A DNA stretch of 64,000 bases from Methanoregula sp. (GCA_041645435.1 JBAZQB010000004.1:310001-374000); one strand, 5' to 3'. Numbered from the stretch's first letter, positions 27,033 to 36,558 are shown. Notes: a model not told the origin generated them from the letters alone. Program-made: numbers and translations.

Positions 27033-27434
27033 ATGGATATGGTTATCACAACCGACAGGGTACACGCCCTTGAATCCATGGTGGCCTCACTGACCGAACT
27101 CCTGACGGTGCAGGAGAAAGTCGTCAGCGAGCAGTCCGAACGGATCATGAAAAACGAAGAGGCCCTCAGAGAGAGTAATGAACGATTCCTTGAATTTATC
27201 AGGGAAGCCGCCATGCGGTTAAAGACCCCGCTTGAGGTGGTGGAGGAAAATATCGCAGGAATTACCAGCGATGTTGAACGGGGCGGGTGTGACACGGCGG
27301 ATGTGGCCCTCCAGCTGAAAATCCAGATGAAGAACATCGAACAGATCCGGCAGAACATCATAGACCTGAACAAGGCGATCACTGAGCATGGCGATGAATT
27401 GTCTGATGCAACCAGGAAATTCCTCATGGAATAG
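27033..27434 (+). CDS. Coiled-coil protein resembling a histidine-kinase dimerisation helix
   Basis: 133 residues, highly helical. Residues 10-55 form a coiled coil (LTELLTVQEKVVSEQSERI, KNEEALRESNERF), like the linker that precedes HisKA in PAS kinases. FIREAAMRLKTPLEVVEENI then imitates the HisKA helix (compare SHDLKSPLLSIRAFL), but the phospho-acceptor His is replaced. The second half is another helix pair (LQLKIQMKNIEQIRQNII). There is no ATPase domain. The stop abuts the start of the next gene, and the previous gene ends 3 bp upstream, so the three are one operon. Likely a dimeric adaptor joining the sensor to the KaiC-like protein (inference). Confidence 0.7.
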   Translation: MDMVITTDRVHALESMVASLTELLTVQEKVVSEQSERIMKNEEALRESNERFLEFIREAAMRLKTPLEVVEENIAGITSDVERGGCDTADVALQLKIQMKNIEQIRQNIIDLNKAITEHGDELSDATRKFLME

Positions 27435-28034
27435 GTGAAGTTGATGACATTTTGCTTATCGAGTATCAAAGATGAGGAGATCTACCTTGTCATGGCATCA
27501 GCGGCGGAGATCAGGAACAAGAACATCGAACTGATCAAAATGCTGCAGGCCATGGATTACCATGTTCTGGTCATCGCGACAAACCAGCCCTTTGATGTCC
27601 TGAAAAAGAATTTTGAAAAAAATGGTATCCCCATGGAGAAAATTTCTGTGGTTGATACCGTTACAAAATATGCCATGGGACACGATCACGAACCTGAGAG
27701 TAACTGCAGGTTTGTCAGCAATCCTGCCGATCTGACTGCTATCGGGATTGCTGTCACGGAGTCCCTTGCCGGACTTAAAGGAAAGAAAGTATCGCTGGTG
27801 TTCGATTCGGTCAACTCCATGCTGATCTATATATCCTCGCAGAATATCACCCGGTTCATTCATTTTGTGACGAACAAACTGCGACTCATGCGTTTTGCCG
27901 GGATTTTCATTGCGGTGGAAAAAGGGCTCGATCCGGATGTACTCACCCAGCTGACGATGTTTGTAGACACCATTATCGATATGGATAAAAATATCTGTCA
28001 GAATCCGGAACCTGCTGGTGACCTGAAGGTCTGA
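27435..28034 (+). CDS. KaiC/RecA-like fold protein lacking Walker A, last gene of cassette
   Basis: 199 residues from a GTG directly after the previous stop; an ATG three codons later is an alternative. It has the strand-helix rhythm of a small KaiC/RecA-like domain: IYLVMASAAEIRNKNIELIK replaces the usual GxxGxGKS loop region, LQAMDYHVLVIATNQPFDVL follows, KKVSLVFDSVNSMLIYIS matches the Walker B and following strand of KaiC-like proteins, and LRFAGIFIAVEKGLDPDVL-like text ends the core. No P-loop is present, so ATP hydrolysis is unlikely. Comparable degenerate RecA-like proteins occur in archaeal signalling operons. Probably the output or scaffold component of the cassette. Fold assignment is by pattern only. 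Confidence 0.65.
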   Translation: MKLMTFCLSSIKDEEIYLVMASAAEIRNKNIELIKMLQAMDYHVLVIATNQPFDVLKKNFEKNGIPMEKISVVDTVTKYAMGHDHEPESNCRFVSNPADLTAIGIAVTESLAGLKGKKVSLVFDSVNSMLIYISSQNITRFIHFVTNKLRLMRFAGIFIAVEKGLDPDVLTQLTMFVDTIIDMDKNICQNPEPAGDLKV

Positions 28035-28187
28035 ATACTGCATTGTTCGCCCTTTTCAGATTCGGACATGTACGGGTACAAATGCGCCATAATATCAAGC
28101 GGGATTATTAAAAGAAAGGTGATTCGTTAATTAGAGCCACCAATTAAGATTTTGTTTCGGTTTTTTTAAGAAGCCATCTCCAAGAGA

Positions 28188-28346
28188 AAACTTATCAGAC
28201 GTTCTTGGGGGCTTTGGTTCCACCTCCGCCCCCGCCACTGTGGCATCCCCCGGATTGCGATAACGACGTATTACCTGTAACCCACCTCGTCCAATCACAA
28301 TGCGCCCCGTCCCCCTCGGGGGACTGGTGGCGCAAGAGGGGGGTAT
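28188..28346 (-). repeat. Inverted dispersed repeat, right copy
   Basis: The reverse complement of the left copy at 25678-25828, with the palindrome GTCCCCCTCGGGGGAC and TTACAGGTAATACGTCGTTATCG in the same relative places. The two best-matching copies bracket about 2.4 kb containing the cassette. The stretches 28035-28187 and 28347-28548 hold no assignable gene. Confidence 0.8.
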
Positions 28347-28548
28347 GGTATTAACAAAATAGGCTTACTACAGACAACAAAATGTTAACTATTTGTTGAT
28401 TTGATATCTGACATTAAAGGTTGGTGGCACCAAATGATGAATCACTAAAAGAAATAATCTGGTGTACCCCTCGAAGAATGGGAACACCTGCGTTAAGCCG
28501 GTAAACCGGTACCCGCTCTCCGGCACCATGGGGTGGTATGTACTATGA

Positions 28549-28799
28549 GGGAAAAAACGCCCGAATTGGGCTTCGTTTATCGTGCTCCCGTATGGCAAAG
28601 CCCGTAAAACCCTCCGTTTTGTGCCCTGTGGAAAATACGTTCAAATTTTACCCCGTTTACCAAAATACGGGCGGAAACACCCTCGCCAAAAGCCTGCCAA
28701 AGACCTTTTTATTGAGACCTTTTTCGCCCGTTAGTTTACCCCATCCGGGCCCCGGAAACCCTGCCGGAATGCAAATATGAGGGTCGTTTTTTCCGGGGA
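28549..28799 (-). repeat. MITE-like dispersed repeat, copy C
   Basis: Opposite orientation to copies A and B. On the plus strand it starts GGGAAAAAACGCCCGAATTG and ends GAGGGTCGTTTTTTCC, so the two ends are inverted matches (GGAAAAAACG). This is one of the copies in which the terminal inverted repeats are clearest. The 270 bases that follow, up to the next kinase, hold only a weak 62-codon frame. Confidence 0.85.
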
Positions 28800-29073
28800 T
28801 GTCTGTAAAACAGGAATTGGCCTGGAATCTGCGGTCCGGTCCTGATGCGGGAGTGGTGGAGTATTGCGAAGCACATAACGCTGTCAGTGATCCAGGCGTA
28901 CGTGCAGCAGGTCTGAATATCCTTGAGATGGTTATGTTCAACGAAGCTCTCCCCAACTGCATGAATTTTACCGGACAACTCCTGTAAAAAAAATGAAGAG
29001 AATTCCTGTACCCTCAAAGGTTACCACCCTCCTCATTTAGGATTCCGGACTTCAATCGACTAAAAACGAATTT

Positions 29074-31083
29074 TCATTCCGGGACCGGGTTAAATGTACC
29101 GTGGAGGTATCCCTGCTCATCCGTTTTTTTCTTCACTTTGATTATAAAGCGTGTACCTTCACGGGATTGCTGCTCAATAGTACCATCGAGCTGATCGACC
29201 AGCACGCGGATGAGTTTGAAACCAAGGCTCTCTGCTGTCTGCCAGTCAAAGCCTTTGGAAAATCCGATACCGTTATCCTGGTACGTAATAATGAGTCCCT
29301 TTTGATCGTCAAGGATACTGATGGTGATCTGGCCTGTTCTCCCATCAGGGAAGGCATGCTTTAACGAGTTCGAGACCAGCTCATTGATGACAAGCCCCAA
29401 AGGAATTGCCGTGTTGATATCACTGAAAATATTGTTTATTTTAAGATTGAGTGAGACTGTCGACGGGCGTACCCCAAAGAAGGTAAATAACTGTTTTGTC
29501 AGGTATTTTACATACATCTCCAGATCAATCCGGGAGAAATCTGCTGAAGTATACAGTTTCTCATGAACAAATGCCATAGCCCGTATCCGGTTCCGGCTCT
29601 CCTGTATCCCCAGGGAAAACTTCTCATCACCAATGCTTCGCGACTGGAGGGAGAGCAGGCTTAAGATGATCTGGAAGTTGTTCTTGACCCGGTGGTGAAC
29701 TTCACGCAGGAGAATCTCTTTCTCATGCAGGGATTTTTCAATCCGGGTGAGTGCATGCTGCAAATCTTCCGTCCGCTCTGAAACCCGTTTCTCCAGATCC
29801 GCATTGAGCCGCCGGATCTCTTCTTCCGCCATACGGCGGTCATGGATGTCGTAGCAGGAGCCGATATACCCGGCAAACTCCCCCTCCGGGGTGAATAGTG
29901 GTTTCCCGTTATCGTAGAGCCAGCGGTAGGTGCCATCATGATACCGGAGCCGGTACTCCATCTCGAATGGTTTTTGCGCATGGAAATGATCGAGATAGAT
30001 TTTTACGCACCGTTCGAGATCGTCCGGGTGGACCCCTTCAGCCCATCCGTCGCCAAGCTCCTGCTCCATCCTGCGCCCGGTAAACGCGAGCCAGTCCTTG
30101 TTGAAATAATCGCATTTCGCATGGATGTCCGACCGCCAGATCGGGTTGGGAAAATCGTCAAGGACCATTAAGTAAAAATCCCGTGCTCTCCGCACATTTT
30201 CCACGGTTCTTTTCCGTTCCCGCTCGGACAGATCGATAGGATCCCCGATTTTATGGGATATCTGTAAGACTACCCCATACACGACAAGCAGGGAGAGAAT
30301 AATTGTCACGGCAGAAAAGAGGACTACCGTGCTGTCCGCATGTCCCACGACGACTGTATTCATCCAGTTCACGAGGAGGACAAGGATGAGGATGACCGGC
30401 AGCAGCCCGCGGAGGAGTCGTGCGCGGGTCGAATCGCCAGTTACGCTGGAGAGGGGCCAGCTGGCGGGACCCGCAGCTGCGTTCATCCCGATCCCCAGTA
30501 TCCCGAGGGCCACTGCTGTGGTAAGTGCAACCGGTATTACGGTGCCCCCGTAAAGCAGCGGGGCGCCATACCAGTACCCGATGATCACTACTCCGCCAAC
30601 CAGCGCCATCACCGTGCCCAGAAACGCACTCAGATCGTTCTTTTTCACCAGGAGAAGCAGGAGTGCAGCACTTCCCAGCAGCAAGCAGGTTGCAGTCACC
30701 GGAGACATTCGCCCTACAGGAACGGTGCCGACCGTACCCGTTACCGTGAGGAAGAGATAATCCGTCTTAAGATCGATGCCGGTAATGATCCCGGCAAGGG
30801 TCAGGCCTGCGATGAGGATACTAAGAGATGAGATTCCTGCAATCACCCTGCGGACAGTACGGTTCCCGGGCCATGCGGTCCCGGAAAAAAGAGCGGACCC
30901 GAGCAGGATGACAAGGATGGCAGTGTTGGGTGCCATGGGGATATAATCCAGTCGCACCCCCGTCAGGACTCGCGATCCAAAGGCCCATCCTGCAAGACCC
31001 GTCCCCCCGATAATAACTGAAATAATCCCGCAGGCACGTGCAACCCGTTCAAAAATGGTACCGGTGCTGATGTTCAGATTCAT
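29074..31083 (-). CDS. Multi-TM PAS histidine kinase of the HisKA_2 class
   Basis: 669 residues. Residues 1-270 contain about eight hydrophobic segments with short loops, resembling an integral sensor module of unknown ligand. One PAS domain (about 285-415, LDDFPNPIWRSDIHAKCDYF) is almost identical to the second PAS of the kinase at 36.6-38.8 kb. A short coiled coil leads to HisKA_2 with the phospho-acceptor His near 464 in LREVHHRVKNNFQII, followed by HATPase_c (LVINELVSNSLKHAFPDG, TYQDNGIGFS). HisKA_2 kinases often signal to receivers without DNA-binding domains. The start has a strong GAGGGGAGG ribosome-binding site and lies 9 bp downstream of the preceding kinase gene, so both form one operon. 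Confidence 0.93.
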   Translation of the reverse strand: MNLNISTGTIFERVARACGIISVIIGGTGLAGWAFGSRVLTGVRLDYIPMAPNTAILVILLGSALFSGTAWPGNRTVRRVIAGISSLSILIAGLTLAGIITGIDLKTDYLFLTVTGTVGTVPVGRMSPVTATCLLLGSAALLLLLVKKNDLSAFLGTVMALVGGVVIIGYWYGAPLLYGGTVIPVALTTAVALGILGIGMNAAAGPASWPLSSVTGDSTRARLLRGLLPVILILVLLVNWMNTVVVGHADSTVVLFSAVTIILSLLVVYGVVLQISHKIGDPIDLSERERKRTVENVRRARDFYLMVLDDFPNPIWRSDIHAKCDYFNKDWLAFTGRRMEQELGDGWAEGVHPDDLERCVKIYLDHFHAQKPFEMEYRLRYHDGTYRWLYDNGKPLFTPEGEFAGYIGSCYDIHDRRMAEEEIRRLNADLEKRVSERTEDLQHALTRIEKSLHEKEILLREVHHRVKNNFQIILSLLSLQSRSIGDEKFSLGIQESRNRIRAMAFVHEKLYTSADFSRIDLEMYVKYLTKQLFTFFGVRPSTVSLNLKINNIFSDINTAIPLGLVINELVSNSLKHAFPDGRTGQITISILDDQKGLIITYQDNGIGFSKGFDWQTAESLGFKLIRVLVDQLDGTIEQQSREGTRFIIKVKKKTDEQGYLHGTFNPVPE

Positions 31084-31092
31084 ATCCTCCCC

Positions 31093-33741
31093 TCACTCTT
31101 TTTCCTTTACGACAATCGTAAACGCAGTCCCTGCTGTCCGGTCCAGTTCAATCGTCCCGTCCAGCTGGTCGACAAGCGAGTTCACCAGCCGGAGCCCGAG
31201 GGATTCCGCATTGCGCCAGTCAAAGTCTGCAGGGATGCCGATGCCATTATCCTTAAACAGGAAGGAGAGTACTCTGCCCTCCCGCGTAATCGTGATGGAA
31301 ATCTCCCCTTTTCTTCCATCGGGGAATGCATATTTCAGGGAATTGGAGATCAGTTCGTTGATGATGAGCCCCACGGGAATCGCGGCATTGATATCAAGCG
31401 TGATATCCTTAATGCCGGTTGTGAACACGATACCTCTCCCTTTCATTCCATAGTACTGGAACAGGCTGTTACCGAGGAACCTGATATATTCATCGAGGTC
31501 GATCTTTGAGATATCCGCTGACCGGTACAGCTTTTCATGGACAAGGGCCATTGCCCTGACCCGGTTCTGGCTGTCCTTGATCGCCTGGAGGGTTTTTTCA
31601 TCCGTGATATACCGTGCCTGGAGGTTTAACATGCTTGCAATGATCTGGAGATTGTTCTTGACCCGGTGGTGAACCTCTTTTAACAGGACACTTTTTTCGT
31701 CTAACGATTCCTGGATCTTCTTCTCCGCTACTTCATGCTGGAGCACTTCGTCCTGGAGCAGTTCGGCGGTCCTGTGCAGGGATGCCGTCCGTTCTGCGAT
31801 CCCCTCCTCAAGGTCAACATTGTAACGCTGGAGCTGCAGCTCTGCCTTCTTGCGGTCGGTAATATCCGAAGCGAACAGCACGACACGTTCGACCGCCTTC
31901 TGTTCTGCACCGAAGACCGGGAAAATATTGTTATAGAAATACCTGCCGGCATATTCGTCTTCGAAGTGTGCCGGTTTCCCGGCGGTGAAGACCCCTTTTA
32001 TAATCTCCCTCCGTTTTCCAGCCAGTGAGGGTGGCAGGAGATCGTACACATTCCGCCCGGTGATTTCCTCTACCGTTCCCCCCTCCTGTCGGGCACCACT
32101 CTCGTTGATGTTCAGGATTGTCCCGTCCCGGTCAAGCAGGGCAAAGATATCCGTAGGAGCATTCAGGAGCGTTTCAAGGGTGGCTTCCTGCTCCCGCAGG
32201 TGCTTCTCGGCAAGTTTGCGCTCGGTGATATCCTGGTTCGCGCCATGGGTTTTTATGGTGCGGCCGGCAGCGTCCTTGGTGATCCTGATCCGGACAACAA
32301 TATACCGGATTTCCCCGTCCCTCCGGATAATCCGGTGCTCCAGGTGTGACCGGTAATTGGGATCTGTTGTCGTAATCGCCCGGTTCACTTCTTCGCCCAC
32401 AACCTGCATCTCATCGGGATGAACGAATGTTCGTGCATACACATCTGCCGGCATCCGGTAGCCGCCTTCCCGTTCCGCGGTGGTGCCGTACAATGCATAA
32501 AACCGGTCATTGAAGGTGAAGAACCTGGTCGGGACATCGTACTCCCAGTCGGCAAGGGCCGCAATGTCCATCGCGGTTGCGAGCCGGGCCTCATTCTCCC
32601 GCCGCGCCTGTTCTGCAGCTTTACGGTCGGTGATATTACGTATGATGGCAAGGATTGTCTGCCTGCCATGGAGATCGAAAAGGCGGGCACTCACTTCAAC
32701 CGGGATCCGCTTTTTGTCCTTTGTCAAAAAGTCGGTTTCAAAAACCGCAAACCCGTCTTCTGTCAGGCGTTGTATTATCGCCGGGAATTTTTCGAACTGC
32801 TCGGGAACATCGATATCCGTGACGGCCATCCGGGTCATTTCATCATGGGTGTAGCCAAGCCACCGGCAAACCTGGTCATTGACATCAAGGAACTTCCCGG
32901 GGCCTTCCATGGATATATCGTGGGCAAAGATACCGTCATTTGCGTTCTGGAATATCAGGCGGAACCGCTCCTCGCTCACCTGGAGATCCTCATTGACCTG
33001 CCTCCGCTTCATATCGGAAAATACCCACAGGCAGAGCAGGATGAAGGCAAGGAGGATGCTTGAAAGGATACCCGCTTTGGCAATGACAATATGGGACGAG
33101 GCGCCGCTTGCGTCAAGGATCTCCGGCAGCGGCGTTGACAGGCCGATTGTCCAGGTATTATTGCCTACCCTCACCGGGGTCCACGCCGCGATCTCCTGAC
33201 CTTTTTCCGGAAGCCAGACATAATACCCGACCCCTTCCCGGCCAGAGGTGACATCAGCGGTCATCTCCTCATAGTGGCTTGCCCCGTGCGTTTGCTGGAG
33301 GGCAAAGATCTGCGCCATGCTCCTGCCCCAGTATTCCTTTGGCAGGTCAGCACTCTGGTCAAATACGATGTGATCCGGCGCATAAATCCAGGCATCGCCG
33401 TTTTTTAACAGACGGATGGGATCGATGAATTTTGTATATACCTCCTGTTCAACAGCCGTAATATCCGTCCGGCCATGCACTACCATCTCCATGTGGATGT
33501 ACTCTTCAGCCCCGCGGGCTGCTTCGCGGACAATCTCCAGTTCGGTCTGCTGGTAGGATGATATCGCGGTCTCAGATGCAACCTGGTTAATGCTGTTGAT
33601 GTAAGAGACTCCAAGCGCGGCGAGCAGGAGAAATGTGAGTAGAACGAGAACGTATTGAAGTAATACCCGCCGGGGCACTTCGGGTCGTTTCTTCCGGAAC
33701 TTATCTTCTGTATTGTCAGTTTTTTGTTTCATACCGTTCAT
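31093..33741 (-). CDS. Cache-domain histidine kinase with 3 PAS (HisKA_2 class)
   Basis: 882 residues. A TM helix near 24-46 and another near 222-240 flank a periplasm-side Cache domain (YQQTELEIVREAARGAEEY, LLKNGDAWIYAPDHIVFD, GREGVGYYVWLPEKGQEIA, WTIGLSTPLPEILDASG), which is closely related to that of the kinase at 39.2-41.0 kb. Three PAS domains follow (about 260-375, 380-500, 510-620), then a coiled coil. HisKA_2 has its His near 691 in LLKEVHHRVKNNLQIIA, and HATPase_c has INELISNSLKYAFPDG and FKDNGIGIPADFDW. It is the first gene of a two-kinase operon. The small extracellular ligand sensed by the Cache domain is unknown. Confidence 0.94.
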   Translation of the reverse strand: MNGMKQKTDNTEDKFRKKRPEVPRRVLLQYVLVLLTFLLLAALGVSYINSINQVASETAISSYQQTELEIVREAARGAEEYIHMEMVVHGRTDITAVEQEVYTKFIDPIRLLKNGDAWIYAPDHIVFDQSADLPKEYWGRSMAQIFALQQTHGASHYEEMTADVTSGREGVGYYVWLPEKGQEIAAWTPVRVGNNTWTIGLSTPLPEILDASGASSHIVIAKAGILSSILLAFILLCLWVFSDMKRRQVNEDLQVSEERFRLIFQNANDGIFAHDISMEGPGKFLDVNDQVCRWLGYTHDEMTRMAVTDIDVPEQFEKFPAIIQRLTEDGFAVFETDFLTKDKKRIPVEVSARLFDLHGRQTILAIIRNITDRKAAEQARRENEARLATAMDIAALADWEYDVPTRFFTFNDRFYALYGTTAEREGGYRMPADVYARTFVHPDEMQVVGEEVNRAITTTDPNYRSHLEHRIIRRDGEIRYIVVRIRITKDAAGRTIKTHGANQDITERKLAEKHLREQEATLETLLNAPTDIFALLDRDGTILNINESGARQEGGTVEEITGRNVYDLLPPSLAGKRREIIKGVFTAGKPAHFEDEYAGRYFYNNIFPVFGAEQKAVERVVLFASDITDRKKAELQLQRYNVDLEEGIAERTASLHRTAELLQDEVLQHEVAEKKIQESLDEKSVLLKEVHHRVKNNLQIIASMLNLQARYITDEKTLQAIKDSQNRVRAMALVHEKLYRSADISKIDLDEYIRFLGNSLFQYYGMKGRGIVFTTGIKDITLDINAAIPVGLIINELISNSLKYAFPDGRKGEISITITREGRVLSFLFKDNGIGIPADFDWRNAESLGLRLVNSLVDQLDGTIELDRTAGTAFTIVVKEKE

Positions 33742-33999
33742 TTTTCAACCTGTACGTCCCTGCTGCCAGACCTCGATGTATTCCGTTACTGTGATGACAA
33801 CTGCAGGTATTTTCCCGGTAATCCGGTTATGTCCTGCCGTTTTTATTCATCCCGCCAGGCACGCGAAGTGACCCGTCTTTGGCAAAATGAGGGGGCGATT
33901 CTCCATAACGGGCATTTCTTCCAGTACCCTCACGCCATTCTCTCCTTGCCTCTGCTATGACAGCGCTTTTTAGTTTAAGGATGATAAAATTATCCCCGA

Positions 34000-34146
34000 A
34001 TGGGGGAAAGAATCCGTATCGCGACAGAATTGCCATCTTCATATATTGTACCGGCTCTGTTCGTTGCAGTGGCCGGGCTGGTGCCGGCCCGGGTCGTGGA
34101 ACCGGTGACCGCTCAGCAGGCAGTTTCCATAATTACAGGAATATAA
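34000..34146 (+). CDS. Possible small membrane peptide (VPARVV family)
   Basis: 48 codons from an ATG. One hydrophobic helix is followed by PARVVEPVTAQQ and a C-terminal VSIITGI. The match to the frame at 7840-8040 (AGxVPARVVxPxTxQ) is the reason for listing it; the upstream part FGKNVQVCKVFWTL of that copy is missing here. No ribosome-binding site was seen. It may be a real micro-protein or the degraded end of one. Apart from this frame, the 33742-34190 interval between the two kinase genes is empty. Confidence 0.35.
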   Translation: MGERIRIATELPSSYIVPALFVAVAGLVPARVVEPVTAQQAVSIITGI

Positions 34147-34190
34147 GAAAGGTTGGGGATTGCATATCCTATCTTCGGATATTTTCTGGT

Positions 34191-36434
34191 TTACGGTTTA
34201 CTGGTGAACCGCCACCCCCCTTTTGGCACGAGGATCTCAAACCTCGCACCTTTGCCCGGCTCCCCGTCCTCGGTAATCATAATCCCCGTGATCGAGAGGA
34301 TCTCGCGGGAGAGGAAGAGGCCAAGGCCGGTGTTGTGCCCGAAGCCGCGGGAGAAGAGGTGCTTCTTGTCCTCTGCTGATATGCCGACACCATCATCTTT
34401 AACGGAAATAACCATTCCCCCCTCAGACTCCTGCATAGTGGTGCGGATCACGGTCATCTGCTCTCCCCCGTACCGCAGGGCATTATCGATAAGATTGTAG
34501 AACACCTTCTCAAGCAGCGGATCGGCAAAGATTTCCAGATCCGGACAGGTCGTCTCAACCCGGGTATCCCGCAACAAATGCTCTGATGCCACCCTGCTGA
34601 CAATCGCTTCTATGTTCTGCCATGCCGGGGATTTTACACCCATCTCCTCGTAATCGCTGGTGAAATTGATCTGGCGTTCGATATTGTCAGAAATCTTTTC
34701 CTGCTTCTTTAAGAATTCCATCACGTGGGCAGGTTTTCCTAAGGAGTCCTCGCTCAGCTGGATGTAGGTCTTGAGGGCCATGAGCTGGTTCCGGATATCA
34801 TGCCTTGTGATGCTGGAGAGAAGGTTGAGTTTTTTATTTACCATTCTTAAGGTATCTTCGGCCTGCCGGAGACTGGTGATATCATGGATGATTCCCTCAA
34901 CCCCGAGAACCTTCCCGTGTGCATCGCGATAGAAATGGCTGCTCGTAGTCGCATACCGGAGCGATCCGTCGCGGACCTTTAAGGTAATAGGATAATCAGA
35001 AACCTCCCCTTTCTCCGCAAGGACAGAAAGAAGCTGTTTGCGTTCTTCGGGTTCTGCGTACACTGAAGCTGCGTCCAATCCGATCAGATCATCAGGTGAA
35101 TCATACCCGGCAAGACGTACACCTGCGGGGCTCAGCATCGTAATCTTTCCCTGCAGGTCCGTACGGTAGAACATATCCTGCATATCCTCTAAAATGGTCC
35201 GGTAATTTGCCTCGCTCTCCTTTAACGCATCTTCCGCCCGCTTACGCAGGGTAATGTCGTGGAGAACATGTACGCTTCCCGCTATCGTTCCGGAGGGATC
35301 GAGGATCGGTGAAACGGTGAGGGTAAAGTCACCGTTTAAGTTATCTTCATGGATATCCACGGTATGAGGTTTGCCGTCAGCAAGGAGGCGCTGGTGCGGA
35401 CAGATGTCAGGTGGATTGGAGGTATGATGGACCGATTCATAGCAGCGAAGCCCGATTGCGTTTTCCGCAGAAACCCCGATACGCTCGGCCATCGCCTTGT
35501 TTATCCGGACGATCCTGAAATTTTTGTCAATGATGGAGATCAGGTCCGGGACCGCATTGAACGTGCGTTCCCATTCATCCCGTGCCTTCACAACCTCATC
35601 GTGCACACGTTTTTGCTCACTGAAGTCATGCATGACTGAAAAGACATAGGTATGCCCCTCCAGTTCTAACAGGCCGGCGTGAAAGTCAAGGGGAAAGACA
35701 GACCCGTCCTTCCGTTTATGGTTGATCACCCCCCCGATCCATTTCCCGCTGAGAATTTCCTTAAACCGGGCCGGAGTATCCGTAAGATTTTCCGCGACCT
35801 CAAGATCCGCAATCTTCATCGTCAGGAGTTCTTCTGAAGTGTAGCCATGCATGGCAGCACCGGCATTGTTTACTTCGACAATTCTCCCCTGGTCTTTCCC
35901 CTGGGCTTCGAAGATAAAAATTCCCTCGCCGGATCGTTCGAAGAGGAGCCGGTAGCGGGTTTCGCTTTTTTGTAATGCCGCATTTATCCGTGTGAGCTCA
36001 TTCGTCCGATCGATAACCCGCTGCTCAAGGTTTGCATATTCCTGTTCGAGCTTCCGGTCCAGTTCCGCTTTGTAAAGCGCGATCTCGATCTCGGTCCGGA
36101 TCCCCCGTTCATCATACGGTTTGATGATATATCCATAGGGGCGGGTCCGCTTTGCCCGTTCCACGAGTTCAGGGTCTGCGTACGCCGTGAGATAGATAAT
36201 GGGAATTGTATGGTGCTTCAGGATCTGCTCTGCGGCTTCAATCCCGGAGAGTTTACCTGCCAGCCGGATATCCATCAGGATAAGGTCGGGGATCCCCTCA
36301 TCCGCCATCTCAATCGCCCGTTCACCGGATGATGCGATGCCGGTAACCCGGTAACCGAGTGTTATGAGGGTCTCTCTGAGATCAATTGCCGGGATCTGCT
36401 CATCTTCGACAATCAGGATCGATCTCTGCTCCAT
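34191..36434 (-). CDS. Hybrid receiver-PAS histidine kinase (REC, 3 PAS, HATPase)
   Basis: 747 residues, soluble. The N-terminal receiver has VEDEQIP, phospho-acceptor Asp55 in LILMDIRLAGK, YLTAYADPELVERAK and YIIKPYDERG. A coiled coil precedes PAS1 (about 160-270, ERSGEGIFIFEAQG), PAS2 (285-395, NAVPDLISIIDKNFR, with a CPHQ loop) and PAS3 (410-520, DMQDMFYRTDLQG). The His lies near 545 in SSITRHDIRNQLMALKTY; the ATPase has FYNLIDNALRYGG, VKDDGVGIS and GHNTGLGLFLSREI. With the receiver at the N-terminus it can receive phosphate from another kinase before its own core acts, so it may sit in a relay. Its receiver is a close relative of that in the receiver-PAS-PAS protein at 13.8 kb. The promoter is indicated by a TATA-like stretch upstream. 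Confidence 0.94.
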   Translation of the reverse strand: MEQRSILIVEDEQIPAIDLRETLITLGYRVTGIASSGERAIEMADEGIPDLILMDIRLAGKLSGIEAAEQILKHHTIPIIYLTAYADPELVERAKRTRPYGYIIKPYDERGIRTEIEIALYKAELDRKLEQEYANLEQRVIDRTNELTRINAALQKSETRYRLLFERSGEGIFIFEAQGKDQGRIVEVNNAGAAMHGYTSEELLTMKIADLEVAENLTDTPARFKEILSGKWIGGVINHKRKDGSVFPLDFHAGLLELEGHTYVFSVMHDFSEQKRVHDEVVKARDEWERTFNAVPDLISIIDKNFRIVRINKAMAERIGVSAENAIGLRCYESVHHTSNPPDICPHQRLLADGKPHTVDIHEDNLNGDFTLTVSPILDPSGTIAGSVHVLHDITLRKRAEDALKESEANYRTILEDMQDMFYRTDLQGKITMLSPAGVRLAGYDSPDDLIGLDAASVYAEPEERKQLLSVLAEKGEVSDYPITLKVRDGSLRYATTSSHFYRDAHGKVLGVEGIIHDITSLRQAEDTLRMVNKKLNLLSSITRHDIRNQLMALKTYIQLSEDSLGKPAHVMEFLKKQEKISDNIERQINFTSDYEEMGVKSPAWQNIEAIVSRVASEHLLRDTRVETTCPDLEIFADPLLEKVFYNLIDNALRYGGEQMTVIRTTMQESEGGMVISVKDDGVGISAEDKKHLFSRGFGHNTGLGLFLSREILSITGIMITEDGEPGKGARFEILVPKGGWRFTSKP

Positions 36435-36470
36435 AGTCCCCCTCCCGATGAGACATGGGGGGAGAAACCT

Positions 36471-36484
36471 GATATAGTTTATTT
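36471..36484 (-). promoter_or_regulatory. TATA-box promoter of the hybrid kinase
   Basis: AAATAAACTATATC on the minus strand lies 37-50 bases before the start codon. Confidence 0.45.
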
Positions 36485-36558
36485 ACCGGCGAAATCCTGT
36501 CCGCATTAAGCAACCATACTTCCTCATGGACACCGAGAAACGGACCGGTAGATAATGT

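Noticed and set aside
28470..28540. Possible kinase-tail peptide (MVPESGYRFTG) on the minus strand
   Set aside because: Resembles the VPEGGYRFTS end of TRHDI kinases but only about ten residues match, which is too short to call.
28799..28987. 62-codon plus-strand frame after MITE copy C
   Set aside because: It starts inside the end of the repeat and shows no recognisable features.
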